A stretch of 64,000 bases of DNA from assembly GCA_002633025.1 (NCBI GenBank), contig NMRB01000386.1:28479-92478 (forward strand), in the 5' to 3' direction. Each line of letters starts with the position of its first letter. Position 1 is the stretch's first letter. A model generated the notes under the pieces. That model was not told the DNA's origin, did no database searches, and worked only from the letters and a program-made list of their open reading frames with translations. The DNA comes from Notospermus geniculatus (lineage: Eukaryota; Nemertea; Pilidiophora; Heteronemertea; Lineidae). Below, in pieces: positions 23,363 to 35,587 of the stretch. Made by a program: the position numbers and the translations under genes.

Positions 23363-25139
23363 TTGTCATCCCACACGTGATGAAGCGGAAACCGACACGG
23401 GGAAATCTCTACGAATCTCGTAATGTCATCCGTGCAAACACTAAGAATGAAATATCGCATTCTAACTGCGATGGCTATCGCTCCCAAGATGACGATTTCT
23501 GCAAATATTCCACGGACTTCCTTTGTCTTGTCACGGCGGATTGTAACGGATTGCAACGGCGATTGGCGGGTTACGAGGGATAGTAGTGCATCATGGGATA
23601 ATGGTTGCCGTATCTTCTTAAGTTCAGCTGTGATTTATGGGATGTTTGGCTAAAGTACGTCAATGTTGATTGGCTAACGGAAGGAAGATTACGGGATAGG
23701 TTTTTCACAAACCGATTTTCGCAATAGACAGGTCAAGTTTGGTTTCTCTTCATCTGTGGCTGAACAACCATTTTCATGAAACAAAGGCGTCCTCAACACC
23801 TCAATACATTTGTCTTTTAGAACTTAAGAGTACATCTCTTCAGTGTTACAAACTTGTTGTTTAAATCTTTTCTGTTGATTGGGCAGCTTTGAAAGAATTT
23901 GAAAAAAACTCTCACCAGGTTGTCAGATCTGCTCTTTGCCCAACAAGAGGCGCAATTGGTGTAAAATTTGTGTTTCCTTTGGAAAAGAAGCTGAACATCT
24001 GCTCAATGTGTCTTCACCTGACCGGGTTGCCACATTCCTATCAGAGTATTACCATCTTCCGTTTCCCATTGGTATTTTAGAGGCAGTTCCTGGTATTTTT
24101 AAAGCCGGTTAGCGAAGCCAGGATTATTGGCCAGTACCATCTCGGCAAGGACTTTTAACATTTTAAGCATACTAATTAGGGTCCTATCGCTTGAGTGGCA
24201 TGCTTGTTGAGGGTGGTGGGCCATTGTTTGCACCAAAGATTTGTTAGGGTGCTCGGATTGTGAGTTAATTTGCAGAGATATTTTGTGTATGATAAACTCA
24301 CAGAAACAGAATTTTCCGTCTGTCTGCCTCAGATTGCACCTTTCACCTTGGTGGGTTTTTAATGCGTCTGGTAAAACAGAGTTACTGTTGTTTGTATTTT
24401 CCATTTCCTTGTCTTCTTGCCGCTTGCATTCACCCACATATGTACATTGCATGTCATTACAAGCAGACTGCATGGTGTTGCCATTGAACTAAATGGTGCA
24501 AAGTGCAAGGTTTTACAAGAGAGGGTGAAACTAAGGGTAAAATATTTGAATGAAAAATATTCATTTACATGTATGTCAGAAAGAAAATGTTTCTTCAAAT
24601 GTTTTCAGAAATTTTGACGTAGAAAATGTTGGACTGCAGTGTTCATCACATGAAATTATGGCATGTATCAAAATCTCGGAAATGTTCAAATTCACAAATA
24701 TAGGCATCCAGTTCCAATACAAATAGCATGATTTTCAATATAGCAGACGTATGCATTATTTCACTGACAAAGCCAATGATAATATAATTTTATTGATTAG
24801 AAAGTTAAAATGCTGGTATTTGATATTGTTGGTGATAAAACAGCTGCGTTATTTATGGGATCCTGCACTTCTGCCTCATACCTGATCAGATTCTATTTTG
24901 TCATGTGCAGTATTGTACACTGACGTGTAGGATTTGCATCCATCTTAGATTGGAATGAACCTGTCCTTGGCCAGTATGCGCAGCTGCATCATAATGACAT
25001 GTTTGAACCCTCACTGACTGACAAGTACATTTGTGTAGAAGTACATAAATTAATCATAGTGTGTTCAAATGCAAATTATGTACTTATAATGTCTCTTTCA
25101 CTCGAAGTTCATGGTGGTGGTGGTTTATCCATGCATGTA
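23363..25139. other. Non-coding stretch, nothing recognised
   Basis: A 124-codon minus frame at 24099-24473 and its plus-strand partners show no familiar motif. No splice-flanked exon was recognised. Confidence 0.4.
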
Positions 25140-25376
25140 TGTGACCCGCTCCAGCAAAAGTAGACTTGTTGCGACCCGACGAAAGGGTTAACGACCTTGC
25201 AGTACAACAGCTGAAATGTACATTGACATGGGTTTACAATAGTAGTGGACAGCAGTGATGATACATGTAGTTGAGTAAACTCAAGATAAAGAAAAGCACA
25301 AGTTTTTAGTTGAGTAAACTGATGACCAATGATGATCACTTGCGACAAGTGTCCTCTTTTGCTGGAGTGGCTCACA
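25140..25376. mobile_element. Foldback MITE, family F1, copy 3
   Basis: The left end is TGTGACCCGCTCCAGCAAAA. The right end is CTTTTGCTGGAGTGGCTCACA, its inverted complement with one or two changes. The interior matches the other F1 copies but carries an extra partial duplication of AGTTGAGTAAACT near 25270-25320. Confidence 0.85.
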
Positions 25377-26657
25377 TTTTGATAGAAGGAATGATATTCA
25401 TGAACCAAACCTGGCGAAATTGCAGTCTGCAAGTTCACAATGTCTCATGTTGAAATTCATCCCTCTATCTTACTCGACCATACACATGTAATGTACAAGG
25501 AAAGGAAATCATAGCATGTATATTTCACCTTGTATAACGAAGATATATCACCACCATACTGTAACCCTAGTGAAGCCCAGTCTCTGAGTCTGCATTCACG
25601 TTACCATAACTCTAAATCATTATTAATGTGACAACATAATTACCTGTTCATATTTTATGACATAGTGAATGCACAACCAATCATATTGCAGTCATAACGT
25701 TCTCGGCCGGTTGTCCGGCTTGGACATATCCCACCAATCTTCATCCTGCATGTCCTGGCGTAGAATTACGTGTCGCGTGATGAACTTCCAAATGAGTATG
25801 ATTCGGCACCATGTTCCAATCGTCAGCAATAAATTTTATCGACTATGCGTTCATCATGATTAGGTGTATGTAACGACACCTTTTCGCAATTTTGCGTCAC
25901 CGGCAATAAATTTTCATTACCGTCCACGACCTGTGTCAGTCAGGTGTGTAACTTATGATTTAGCCATGAACTAACGCTGGGAATAGGATGGAGGTCCCCT
26001 GTCGTGCATGTTTGATGAAAACACCTCTCAAATAAAGTCCCAAGGGCCCGGCCCAAGGGTTGTCACAATAAAGGGGCCCAAGATTAAGAACTGTTGGTCC
26101 TGCGGTGCAACGGCCAAAACTAGGCTCCACCTTTCTCCTGCCGAATGAGTCACTCTCAATGCAGAACTGACGGTTATAACTTCTCCTCAACAAGGAGACC
26201 TTCAAGTGTAGTTCATGCCTGGCCAGGTGAAATAGCCATTCCAGGATTTTACCCTTTATACCAAACCTTAGTCACTTTCTCAAAGCGATTCTGACAGATC
26301 CAACTTTCGTTCAACCCGAGACATTTCAAAGTGGAAGTGCCACTCACCCTCAAAGCAATTAAATTAGCCCTATCGTCACTTTAATACTAGCAGCTTTTCC
26401 AGCCCCGATGAGATTGATCTTGCCTTAACTGGTATTGATTTTAATCATAGCTATCTAATGCACGCAGATTGAACTTGAGTTCCATTGGCGATTTCTATGA
26501 CGTCGATGTCGAGAGTTTCCAAGTCGTTGGAAAATATGACGTCCTTGTATCTTACTGAACAAATGCACTTTGTGAATGAGAGAATATTCTTTTGTGGTTT
26601 AAAGGATTGACTAGGCTTGACCATGATTAACCAACTGAATCGTGATGTGCGTGCTGC
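25377..26657. other. Non-coding stretch, nothing recognised
   Basis: No exon, RNA gene or repeat copy was recognised. Confidence 0.45.
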
Positions 26658-26766
26658 AGTGCTACAGTTTTGTCAGTTTGTAGTGCTGCAGGGTTGTCCA
26701 CAGTGCTACAGTCTTGTCAGTTTGTAGTGCTGCAGGGTTGTCCACAGTGCTACAATCTTGTCAGTT
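26658..26766. repeat. 44-base tandem repeat just upstream of the first Eph exon seen
   Basis: Two full units (26658-26701 and 26702-26745) differ at one position, and a third partial unit runs to 26766. Each begins AGTGCTACAGT and contains GTAGTGCTGCAGGGTTGTCC. The array ends about 40 bases before the exon, next to its polypyrimidine tract. Confidence 0.9.
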
Positions 26767-26804
26767 CCAAATAACTTACCTTTTCTCCTTCTTTCTCATT
26801 ACAG

Positions 26805-26869
26805 TGGTACTGCTGGACTCAACAAAAGAAGACAACCTTGGCTGGCAGACGTACCCTGCCAACAAGGGG
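26805..26869 (+). CDS. Eph receptor tyrosine kinase, exon 2 (start of mature ectodomain)
   Basis: This 65-base internal exon encodes VVLLDSTKEDNLGWQTYPAN followed by KG. The LLDS....LGW..YP pattern is the opening of the ephrin-binding domain just after the signal peptide in Eph receptors. The acceptor is a strong pyrimidine tract (26781-26799) ending in ACAG. The donor is GTAAGT at 26870. The first two bases complete a codon begun in the previous exon (phase 1 in), and the exon ends on a codon boundary (phase 0 out). From memory, length and phases match exon 2 of vertebrate EPH genes. In-frame readings that continue past either splice site are intronic. The receptor sits in the plasma membrane and signals on contact with ephrin-bearing cells. 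The signal-peptide exon upstream was not identified. Confidence 0.95.
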
Positions 26870-27056
26870 GTAAGTGGGAATTTTCTTTTCATATTCCTTG
26901 CTTGTGTCCTCGGGCAAGACGCTTGTGCCTTGCTTGTAAAACTAAAAGGTATGACATTTTGTGTCAGGCGATCTCCTTGAGTTGGAAGAGGTGAAATAAA
27001 CAAGAAATTTTAATGCCACATGAAATACATAATAGTTTAGGGCTGTCTTTGTTATA

Positions 27057-27253
27057 TAGAGGCTTTGTGCAATGACGTCATCCTGGTGGCCATTCTGGAG
27101 GACACAGGGTGCAGAGGTGTGAGCTGACTGTGACGTGACTTGCGTGAAGTGCGCCACGCCATTGTTTGACGTAACGTCATTGGGGCATGCATGACTCATT
27201 TCGCTGCACCTCTGCAGCATGTGTCCTCCAGCATGTGACGTCATAAACCTCTA
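27057..27253. mobile_element. CRE-bearing MITE (family C), copy 1
   Basis: The ends are inverted: TAGAGGCTTTGTGCAATGAC and GTGACGTCATAAACCTCTA. A second inverted pair lies inside, CTGGAGGACAC with GTGTCCTCCAG and GTGCAGAGGTG with CTGCACCTCTGC. Each arm contains the full palindrome TGACGTCA (27073-27080 and 27236-27243), the consensus CRE site. The left flank is TA and the right is AA, consistent with a mutated TA duplication. The sister copy is at 49286-49447. Confidence 0.8.
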
Positions 27254-29352
27254 AAATGTAGGAGAAAACTGGAGCTGTGGAAAAAATCTGCTGGAAATTG
27301 ACGACTCAAACCTGAGGGGTGGCAAGGTACACCACTCACCTCCTCGAATCCTCTGTCAATCCAGGCAGTGTTTCAAACTGCCCACGCTTATCTCTGGAGC
27401 CTTACTGCTAGAATATGACTCCGCACGTGCAGCGATGTCCATTTGTATTCCAGATGTGTCATGGTCACTATACCGACGTCCGTCTGGTCCGGGCGGATTA
27501 GCAGATTATTAGCTAGATCCGCTCATCTGGTCCCAGAAGAAATCTTCTTCGGACCGACCATATGGACGCACTCGGGATAACTGTCAAAATGTGACGGCTG
27601 GTTATAATTCGAAAGGACAAAGGGGCAGTCCTACACATTAGTGCACCTGCTAATCCTCATGGGGGGTATTTGTAGAGGATCCTGGGTAGTTGTACGGGGC
27701 GTCACGAAATGTGCTGCTGACAAAAACGTTCAATTTCTGCTATGAAATTTGATCGTCAGTTCATAAAATCATTAAAAAAATGTCCCCTTAACTTTTTTGT
27801 GTCGCAAGAAAAAATAGTCCTTCACTGCGTTTCCACGACTCTTTCCCCAGAAACCGTTCATATGCACAACAGTGATAATATTGAGTACATTTTGGCAAAC
27901 ACTCTGCGCCAATATTGAATAAATACTCGCCGCTTAAGGACGGGCACTTGAGGCGTGGAGCATGTACGTCGGATCGGATAGCGTAATAATGGCCAGAGCT
28001 GGGATCCAAACACACCGACAGTCTTGTCAGCATCGGTCTTTATTAGAACCGCGACTCAAATATGATAATATGATACTTGTTGGCTGCATGCCTCTTTGGT
28101 CTGAATTGTCCAGAATATATTCTGAATTTGGCTGGAATATTTAGTCTGGCCGGGCCGTGCGTGATGTTTGTGGCGTCACTTGGTGTCTGTCTCAAACTTT
28201 TTGCCGAGAAATGAGGGAAGCCTTTTCAGCAAACCCAAATTATGCCAATAACGTTAACAACTTGTGAAAATTATATTTTAATTTGTTAATTTAAATTGAG
28301 CCGTTTTGTGTCTTGATACTGAGGCATTGCCATGCACTTATGTACACTGCAATGTGCATGTCTCAGTCCTAGTTAGATTGAAATGAGGACTGTGTGGAAT
28401 GTAACGATAAATTCATTGCGACTTTTGTTCGTCCTTCTGTAGATCCCTCAGCGCAGGGAGCATTAATTATCCTCACATGCCATTGTCCTGCGCAAAACGT
28501 AATCCCAGAATGACTTCGATTGAGTCACGGCGAAGGTCCCAACCACGGATGCCTTTCTGCGATAACAAAACATCTTTGTGGAAAGATGGCTGGGCGTAGC
28601 TCGCACATGACAGCGATATCGCAGAAACGGGAATTTATTGGAAAATCCAGCCAGTGAGAATGCGGCCAGGTGTGTACATTCAGTGGAAAATGCATTGCAG
28701 TTTTGTATGCATCGACAATGAAATAGATTATGAAGAAAATTTCACATAACTCTATTGTGAATTCCATGAACATCGCATAGTGCACACTGCATGCAATCTA
28801 CGATCAAGTTAACATGAAACATTACTGAAATATTCAGTGCAGATTGAAATTCTTCGTCTCTTGTCGCACGAGTTTTTAGCTTCAGAAAAATTAGATCCAT
28901 CGCCGCCATGGGTATCTGAGTCAACCAATTACATCGCAATCTAATATCGCACACGTACGCAATTTATTTCAAAAGATTGAAACCCGCTGTCCCGGGCTTA
29001 GCATCTTCTGAAAGCTTTCGCAGATGACGATTACGCCGTCTTTTTCTCACGGCATTATGAATCGTGACGTAAAAAGAATGCATTTATAATGCCCCAGGGC
29101 CGTTTTAAACTTCTTTGCCGTCAATCCGATTTTTGAATCAAAATTCAATAACGCATCGAGGAACATTGACGAGAGAATGAAAAATATTGCACTCTCGTTT
29201 TAATCTTGGTTAGAAAGACTTGAGTGGAAAATCTAATACGTATTTCATGCTAGAGTACATTGTATGCACAAAAAGATAGCTACATGTAGAGTTAACCCTT
29301 TAAGGCCGGGGATTTCTTTACAATTTGTCTTCTGTCATTGGAAAACAAAAAT
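27254..29352. other. Intronic stretch, nothing recognised
   Basis: No exon or repeat copy was recognised. Open frames are below 105 codons, scattered over both strands, without known motifs. Confidence 0.45.
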
Positions 29353-29550
29353 TGTGGCTCAGTGTTGAAGTGGTGCAGTTTAAACATCAGCACCTGTCAC
29401 CTCTGAGGTTCCCGGTTTGATTCCCGGTCAGACTCGGTACTCGGTATATGTGATGGAGAGGGCGACTCTCTTTGAGAGTGCAGTTATCCGGGTGAGGCGG
29501 TTTCCTCATGTTGTACATCAGATTTGCCGTGTGTTGTCTGGAGCCAATAA
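29353..29550 (+). mobile_element. tRNA-derived SINE (family A), intronic copy
   Basis: The A-box-like TGGTGCAGTTT (29371-29381) and B box GGTTTGATTCC (29414-29424) are separated by 32 bases that include AAACATCAGCACCT and CTCTGAGG, as in the copy at 1570. The body GATGGAGAGGGCGACTCTCT and GGTTTCCTCATGTTGTACAT follow. It lacks the insertion seen at 1756. Confidence 0.75.
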
Positions 29551-29579
29551 TAATAATGGGTTTCTAAGGTGAAAGACAT

Positions 29580-29680
29580 AGCTTCCGACCGAACTCGAAC
29601 CCACGGACCCTCGCATAAGGCATCAACCACCAGCACTCAGGGGCAGCACGCCTTAACCACTGGGCCAAAGCCAAATCTCC
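29580..29680 (-). mobile_element. tRNA-like SINE fragment, minus strand
   Basis: On the minus strand, GGCTTTGGCCCAGTGGTTAA contains an A-box-like TGGCCCAGTGG (plus 29657-29667). GGGTTCGAGTTC (plus 29591-29602) is a good B box. The boxes are 54 bases apart, longer than normal, so this could descend from a long-arm tRNA (Leu/Ser type) or carry a small insertion. It does not read as a functional tRNA gene because a paired acceptor stem is not evident. Confidence 0.6.
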
Positions 29681-29721
29681 ATCATGTTGTCAAGAGCCAA
29701 TGTTGTACATGTAGTAGGCCT

Positions 29722-29812
29722 ATCCTCCCATAGCAGGGTTTGGTCTCTCTCTTCATACACTCGTGCGAGTGGATGAAGAGGAGCGAGACAAAACCCCTGC
29801 TGTGGGAGGATG
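29722..29812. mobile_element. Foldback element (family F2), copy 2
   Basis: ATCCTCCCATAGCAGGG on the left pairs with CCCCTGCTGTGGGAGGAT on the right. The inner CTTCATACACTCG and CGAGTGGATGAAG also pair. It is the sister of 15512-15621, with a shorter centre. Confidence 0.8.
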
Positions 29813-30861
29813 GCTGTAGTTGGGCTTCTACACTTTTTGTGCATTGAACACAGACATGACAGATACTCAGCCAACGACATGAAAATTTTATAAACAGCTG
29901 CAGCAATATCCTCTAAACAGCTAAGATTACAACCTCCCTTCAAATAATTTCCTATAAAACCCACTCAAATGAAGAAAGATGCAAAAGAAAATGTCTGCTC
30001 TCACTCAATGTATTCGATTGAACTTCTGACAGTTGATATAAGAAGCGACAAGGTCATGGCAGAAATTTAATTCTCCAGCAACGTCAATAAATTTCCTATT
30101 AATTACGTCCAAATACCCAGGAGAGTTCCGCACAAACACCGTCTCCACGACCGGTATTGTCCAGACTACCTTCCGACAACTCACGAATTATTGAAAAGAT
30201 GATATTTTGACGCTCCGTTAGTGTCTGGCGCTCGGTGCCCGTCGATGCGAAAACGTGGATTAAACGCATTTATGGGATCTGGGCGAGTGTCCATGTCTCC
30301 CGTCTCTTGACGGAGGTGTTAGTTCAATGTAGCGGATGGTCTTACGAAGACAAGAGCGTTTGAGAAAATTGGTTAAGAAGATGAAGAGGACAGACGAGGA
30401 CCGTTTCCGTTTGATGTGGCATTAACTCAATCATGTTTTTTGCCGGCAGCCGTCTGGTCATTTTCTTGAGCGTCATCGATGTCCCTGACCAATTGTTTCA
30501 ACTCATTGTCATTCACGGCCATAAAACATGATGATGTTCTTCAAAAGCAATCACTCGATCATGAAATTCATCCGCGATTTCCCTTTGAGATCTGAGGAAA
30601 TGAAAATGATTTTGCCTTGGAGACGATCGCTGGTGTTCAAAGGATCGAAACTCTATTGCAATATGATTTGTATCATACCGGCAATGTATGGGCAGTTATA
30701 CCGGCAAAAAATGTGTGACAAAATGAAGACATTGATTGAAGTCGTGGTCTCTCGTACTTGTGATGTGATCGTGAGTCAAATCTGACATGGTTGTTTGGCG
30801 GCGAAGGTGTAACGATGATCAGGAGTCACAGTTTATCAAAACGTGCAAACACTTATGACTT
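29813..30861. other. Intronic stretch, no exon recognised
   Basis: A plus frame of 85 codons (30528-30785) has no familiar motif and no splice context that I can support. The rest is unassigned. Confidence 0.4.
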
Positions 30862-30965
30862 TGTGACAATGTTGCTCTAGCAAAAGTAGACACTTTTTTG
30901 TCACCACCAGCCTTACACAACAGCTGAAATGTACATCTCTGCAAGTTGACAATAGTAGTGGACAG
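30862..30965. mobile_element. Foldback MITE, family F1, copy 4, broken off at an ambiguous base
   Basis: TGTGAC, then GCTCTAGCAAAAGTAGACAC, ACAACAGCTGAAATGTACAT and AGTAGTGGACAG match the left half of the other F1 copies. The match stops exactly at the ambiguous base 30966, and the right half is absent. Confidence 0.8.
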
Positions 30966-30966
30966 N

Positions 30967-32309
30967 TTCCAAGTTATCATGAAATGGACTTCGATGATGG
31001 TGAGATTGAAAAGGATTTTATATGAACTTCTTTGGGATTAGAATTTGTAGATTTTGAGACTTGGCTGACGAAGCGCGTCACTGTTGTCTGATCTTTTAAT
31101 CACTCATAAATCCACAACAGAGTTTGTGATTTTGTTCCATTGTTGGCGGGTGACTTTCGCGATAACCTGGTTATTCTCTCGAGGACGAAATCGTGCCCTG
31201 TATCCCGCTGGTGGGTTCATCTAAATTGAGGAACACGGGTGTGGATGATTGATAGGGTGCGCGGGGTTACTCACCAGAAATTCCGTTCCACCTTGCACCT
31301 CTGGATTCCCCTGTACATAACTGTGTGTGAATTCACATGCATTGAATGTAAACTTTGGATGAAAAAGTGCGGCACCTTCTAATCAGTTCAATTAAAGTCG
31401 AGAAACCATCAGCGATATGGCGCACAGTGGGATGACGTAAATTGCCGAATCTGTCATTTCGGCCCGGGCAGGATGACATAAAATTTGCATGGCTTTGTCA
31501 GGTTATGCTCAGGAGGTTACAAAAATAAGGTGACTAAGACAGTGTCAGTCAGACATTAGTAATATATCCCAGAAGATGAATTTTCTCCTCAAAAGGATTC
31601 TGTCCTGTCAGGGAATAACTGACGATCGCAGAAAATATCAGCAAACGCGTCCCATTTAATTTGCTAAGCTGGTAAGACCGTCGCAATAAAAATCAACAAT
31701 AATTGTTCGTTGCTGTGATTGCGTTGGTCATGCAGGATATCTGACGATGCAATCGTATGCCGTCCTGACGGGATTATGACATCAGCCTCAATTTCGTTTG
31801 CCCAACAATTGAATTATTCACTCGCCGTGACAACCTTATTAAACCTTGCTTGATTGGTCAGAAGGGCCATGTCGTTTGGTGAGATTAGCGGCCGAAGATT
31901 TGATTTTCGTGTGACAGGAAGTGACGGCGCGTTGACCCAGAATGACGGATTGCGAAAGTGGACAGAAGTTAGGAAATGTGCAGTCGATCATAGTGTCCTG
32001 ATATCTGTGATGGGCGAAGTGGACATCATTGGTTCAGAAATACATGATAAGCTTGTCAAAATTGGCACCAAAGTTAGCCCCACCCCATCCCTCTCAGCTG
32101 TTGTGCGTTAGTTGACCATGAGGTTATGAAAATAAGTGTGGTGTCACAAGTGTCACAAAATCTCAGTGCGATCTGCGACCAATGTTTGTGAGCTGAAACA
32201 GTGTGCTACCTCATCTCTGCAAATTCGACACCATTTCCAATCTTGCTGACATTGGTTTGTATGTGTGCTACCTGCTTTTGTACAGCCCCAGGCACTTTGC
32301 TATCCCCCA
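30967..32309. other. Intronic stretch, nothing recognised
   Basis: No exon or repeat was recognised. The sequence near 31700-31850 is fairly rich in AATTATT and TAAT cores but shows nothing definite. Confidence 0.4.
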
Positions 32310-32439
32310 GGGCGGGCCGTCACAAAGCTCCGATAGCACTAACATTGCCTAACAGAGAGGTATGGAGTGGCTTTTACCATTACAAAATTTCTCTGTTATG
32401 CCCTGTTAGTGCTATCGTAGTTTCGTGGCGGTCGGCCCA
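32310..32439. mobile_element. 130-base foldback MITE, unclassified
   Basis: GGGCGGGCCGTCACAAAGCT with CGATAGCACTAACA on the left pairs with TGTTAGTGCTATCG and TTTCGTGGCGGTCGGCCC on the right. AACAGAGA and TCTCTGTT pair in the middle. No clear target duplication was seen, and no second copy occurs in this window. Confidence 0.75.
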
Positions 32440-33004
32440 GATTCGCAATAGTGGTTGGGTGACCGAGACTACCGATCAACCAAAATTTGAGCTTGTGTCC
32501 ATGAGATGATCTTCTCACAAACATGAATTTGTGGTATGTGTGCTGCTAACTTTATTGACTCTCGCACAAAATACAAAATTTGCCCCGTAGATTGAGAAAG
32601 CCAGAATATTTCTCCGCCTTGTGTCTCATCAACTGCAAACTCACTCATTGCTCAACACCATTCCAAAATCTCGTTCCCTGATGAAGATAAAAAATTGTTT
32701 GCAAATTTGATTGTGTGATTTCGATAAAACAAGTCATGGCTTCCTTTCCTTTCAATTAGGATCGCGCGTACACGAGATCTGATAAGACATAATGCTATCT
32801 TATATTGTTCAAAATTTGATTTTATCTTTGTTCTAAATCAGCATTTTGTATCTTTAATTGGCTCAGTGGTGCTGTGGTATCGAAAACACAATCTGAGCCT
32901 GCAAGAGGCTGTGGCAACTTATATCGTGAATTCACTTCATGACAAAATTTGTGAATTCAGGAGAGAATTCAAAACTGTGACAGTTGCTTTCTATCCTGTT
33001 GTGC
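32440..33004. other. Intronic stretch, nothing recognised
   Basis: No exon or repeat was recognised. Confidence 0.45.
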
Positions 33005-33130
33005 TCACGGGGAGCGGGTGGCACAGAGGTTGAGTGTTGGACTCGCGACGAAGAAGTCATGAGTTCAATTCCTCGCAGAGTCACCAGTGACATTACTGAA
33101 CTGGTCTGAAAGAATCAAGTTAGGTCCTGA
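33005..33130 (+). mobile_element. tRNA-derived SINE fragment
   Basis: GGGAGCGGGTGGCACAGAGG contains an A-box-like TGGCACAGAGG (33019-33029). GAGTTCAATTCCT (33061-33073) is a B-box-like block. The spacing is tRNA-like. The downstream body does not match families A or B, so it may be a third SINE family or an isolated tRNA pseudogene. Confidence 0.55.
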
Positions 33131-35355
33131 ATGAATGAGCTGCTCCTTGAGTATCAAGGAAGATGGAAGCCAGATTTCCGCTCAGAAAACTGAAAAGTTC
33201 CAAAAGTGGTGCCTTTACAGTTGTCGGGTGCCAGACTTTCATGCATCACTTGGACGTGATGCAGCCTGTGAAAGGATGTCTGAATCATTTTGGTAAATCC
33301 ACTGAGATTTGGTCATATTTGATAAACGTCATTGGAACAGCTCTGAGAGATCCCTTAGAAATGAAGACAAAGTTCCATATTTGCCGATATTAAATCAGGC
33401 AATTCATTAGGGACATCAGTTGACCGTTCTGCAGAATTCGTAAGCCAATGTTGACATCCACAAACAAAATTCCCTCAAACATGCAAATGTGGTATACAGG
33501 GATCAAAGCGACCCTTTTGTAGGGTCTAAAGTGGCCTGTCAGTGACCCCTCACAGGGACTGAAGGCGTAATTACCAGTTGACAGGTTGGTTTCGTGATTT
33601 CTCCTGTTTCTAATCCATTTGTCACAGCATTCATCCACCATTCCTCCGACGACACACCGTCAGATGGATGACACATCCGGCCGTTTGAAGCAATTGCGTA
33701 ATGTGCCAAAATAAATTCAAACAAGGGACAAAATAAATACTCATCTTCGTTACAATTAGTTGCGGAGAATACCCGGGATAAATCGGCATTTGCCGTAATT
33801 TATTGCGGGTGAAATTGCTTTGTTCGCCTCTGAAGAGATAAAAGAAGATTACCGGCAGCTCCGAATATACCGAGTTAATTTTCCGTGCTAATCTCCGAGA
33901 AGATTCGATACCAGCAGACAATAACGAGTCCGCTAACCAATTATTCTATTTTTGGATGGTAAACACAGATCGTGGTGATAGTGTCGGATGGAGAAACGAA
34001 TCGCGATCGGTGGTATACGACTTCAAATGCGGAAAACGGGAATTTGAATCTTCCGTATTTTGTAGAAATTGAAGTTTCGTGTAAAATTCAGATCCCGCAA
34101 GAGAAATATTATTTTGAACAAATAAAACGTGATGCGCTACAAAATTTTTGTATCGAATGTTATTTTCTCATAAAACCAGAATGTTCATAAAGTACTACAC
34201 AAACTGTACGGGCGGCATGGTTACATCGAAACAGACCAAGAGGCATGTTTTGAAATTGCAGGTTGCTCAAATGACCATTTACTTGCCAACGCGAAATACT
34301 ATATTACAGATTAATTCACTTGATACCTTGATTGTTGTGTGTGTTTGAGCTTGTCATGTGTTTATATAGTGTAGGTTTAGATATTGTTGAGCAAATTAAG
34401 TGGATAAGGTTCAAAAATGTCCCCCAGAACCTGCTCCAGGCCTTTGTGGAGATTTCACTGTCTTCTCTCATCAAAAGCCCCACCCTCGTCAAAATTTTAA
34501 AAATTACTTTGAAATTTCAATTTAAATATCTTATTTGCATTTCCCAGGAAACCTCTTCTTCTGTGGAGAAAAGGATGCTTTGGTCATCCGTTTTGACACA
34601 AGAGATTGAACCCACGATAATCTATGGGTCATGTGTTGACCACATCCCAGGCACTTGGCTCTTCAACATTTGAAAATTTTCTGCCAATGCCTGACCACTG
34701 TGGGTCAACGTTTTCATCAGATTTTCTCAGTATGCTCAATAAAGGCTTGCATATGGTTCTACATATTTAAGCCCTAGGCCCAGAATCTGTATTTCCAAAA
34801 AATCTTTAAAAATCTGACCGTGTGTATGGCGGGGATGTTGCAAAACCACGATGTAATCAACAATCCTCCGCATCATCAACTCCAGATCAACAACATAGTG
34901 ACCATCTGCCTTTCTGACGTCCAACATTCCAGGAACTGTAACATTACGATGTCCTTTCTCGCTGAACCCTATTGTCCATCATTAAATGGTCGTTAATGGC
35001 TAATTACACGCTCTCAGCAGATCGTGAGGTCTCGTAAATTGGCGATAGTGTCGCAATAAGAAAGTGAGAATGGCACACTGGGTGTTGCGAGATAATGTCA
35101 ATTTTCTCTAATGTGCCAAGATCGGTAGCTCTGTCCTTGGTCTGTCGCTTTCTTCTTTTCGGTAATATTTCTTTGGTTTGACAGTCATTTATTGTTGGCC
35201 AGTAGAATAAGAATGAATGCTTGTACTTTTAGGTGGATGATGTTATAAGGTTCTCGGTGATCGGGTGTTGGCTTAGGTGGTAGATGTTGGTATTGCGAGG
35301 GTTTTCAGTGATCACGGTCTTGTGAAGTTCAAATCCTGCTAAGATGCACATCTAG
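33131..35355. other. Intronic stretch, nothing recognised
   Basis: Frames such as 34332-34673 (113 codons, plus) match nothing known to me. The segment 33760-33960 is rich in TAAT and AATTATT cores, but that is only suggestive of regulatory DNA. Confidence 0.4.
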
Positions 35356-35587
35356 AAAAAATTATTTTCTGTGTTCCAAAGTTTCTAGCACATTTCATAA
35401 ATCTAAGTAACATGTTTGCATGGGCTTAGCCCGGGGTGTGCAGTCTCTAAACCAAATGAAGTATCTTCTAAGAAATTTCTTCTCCTTGTTCCAAAATTTG
35501 TATCCCTCCTTATAAATCTCAAAATAAAATGTTTGCGTGGGTTTAACCCAACAAAGGTTTCTTGATAGAAAAATTTCCATAGCATTG
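35356..35587. repeat. Imperfect tandem duplication, ~116-base unit
   Basis: Unit 1 (35356-35470) and unit 2 (35471-35587) share TTCT..TGTTCCAAA, then CTTATAAATCT or CATAAATCT, then ATGTTTGC.TGGG.TTA and CCC. They are clearly diverged. Confidence 0.7.

Noticed and set aside
26714-26804. Open frame running into the small Eph exon with a hydrophobic stretch that could look like a signal peptide
   Set aside because: The hydrophobic residues are encoded by the tandem repeat and the pyrimidine-rich acceptor tract. A strong acceptor precedes the conserved peptide.
1-26804. Eph exon 1 (signal peptide)
   Set aside because: Hydrophobic starts at 4935, 9260 and 16760 were considered. None is followed by a convincing donor in phase 1.
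29580-29680. Possible true tRNA gene on the minus strand
   Set aside because: The A and B boxes are present but too far apart, and no matching acceptor stem was found, so it reads as a SINE or tRNA relic.
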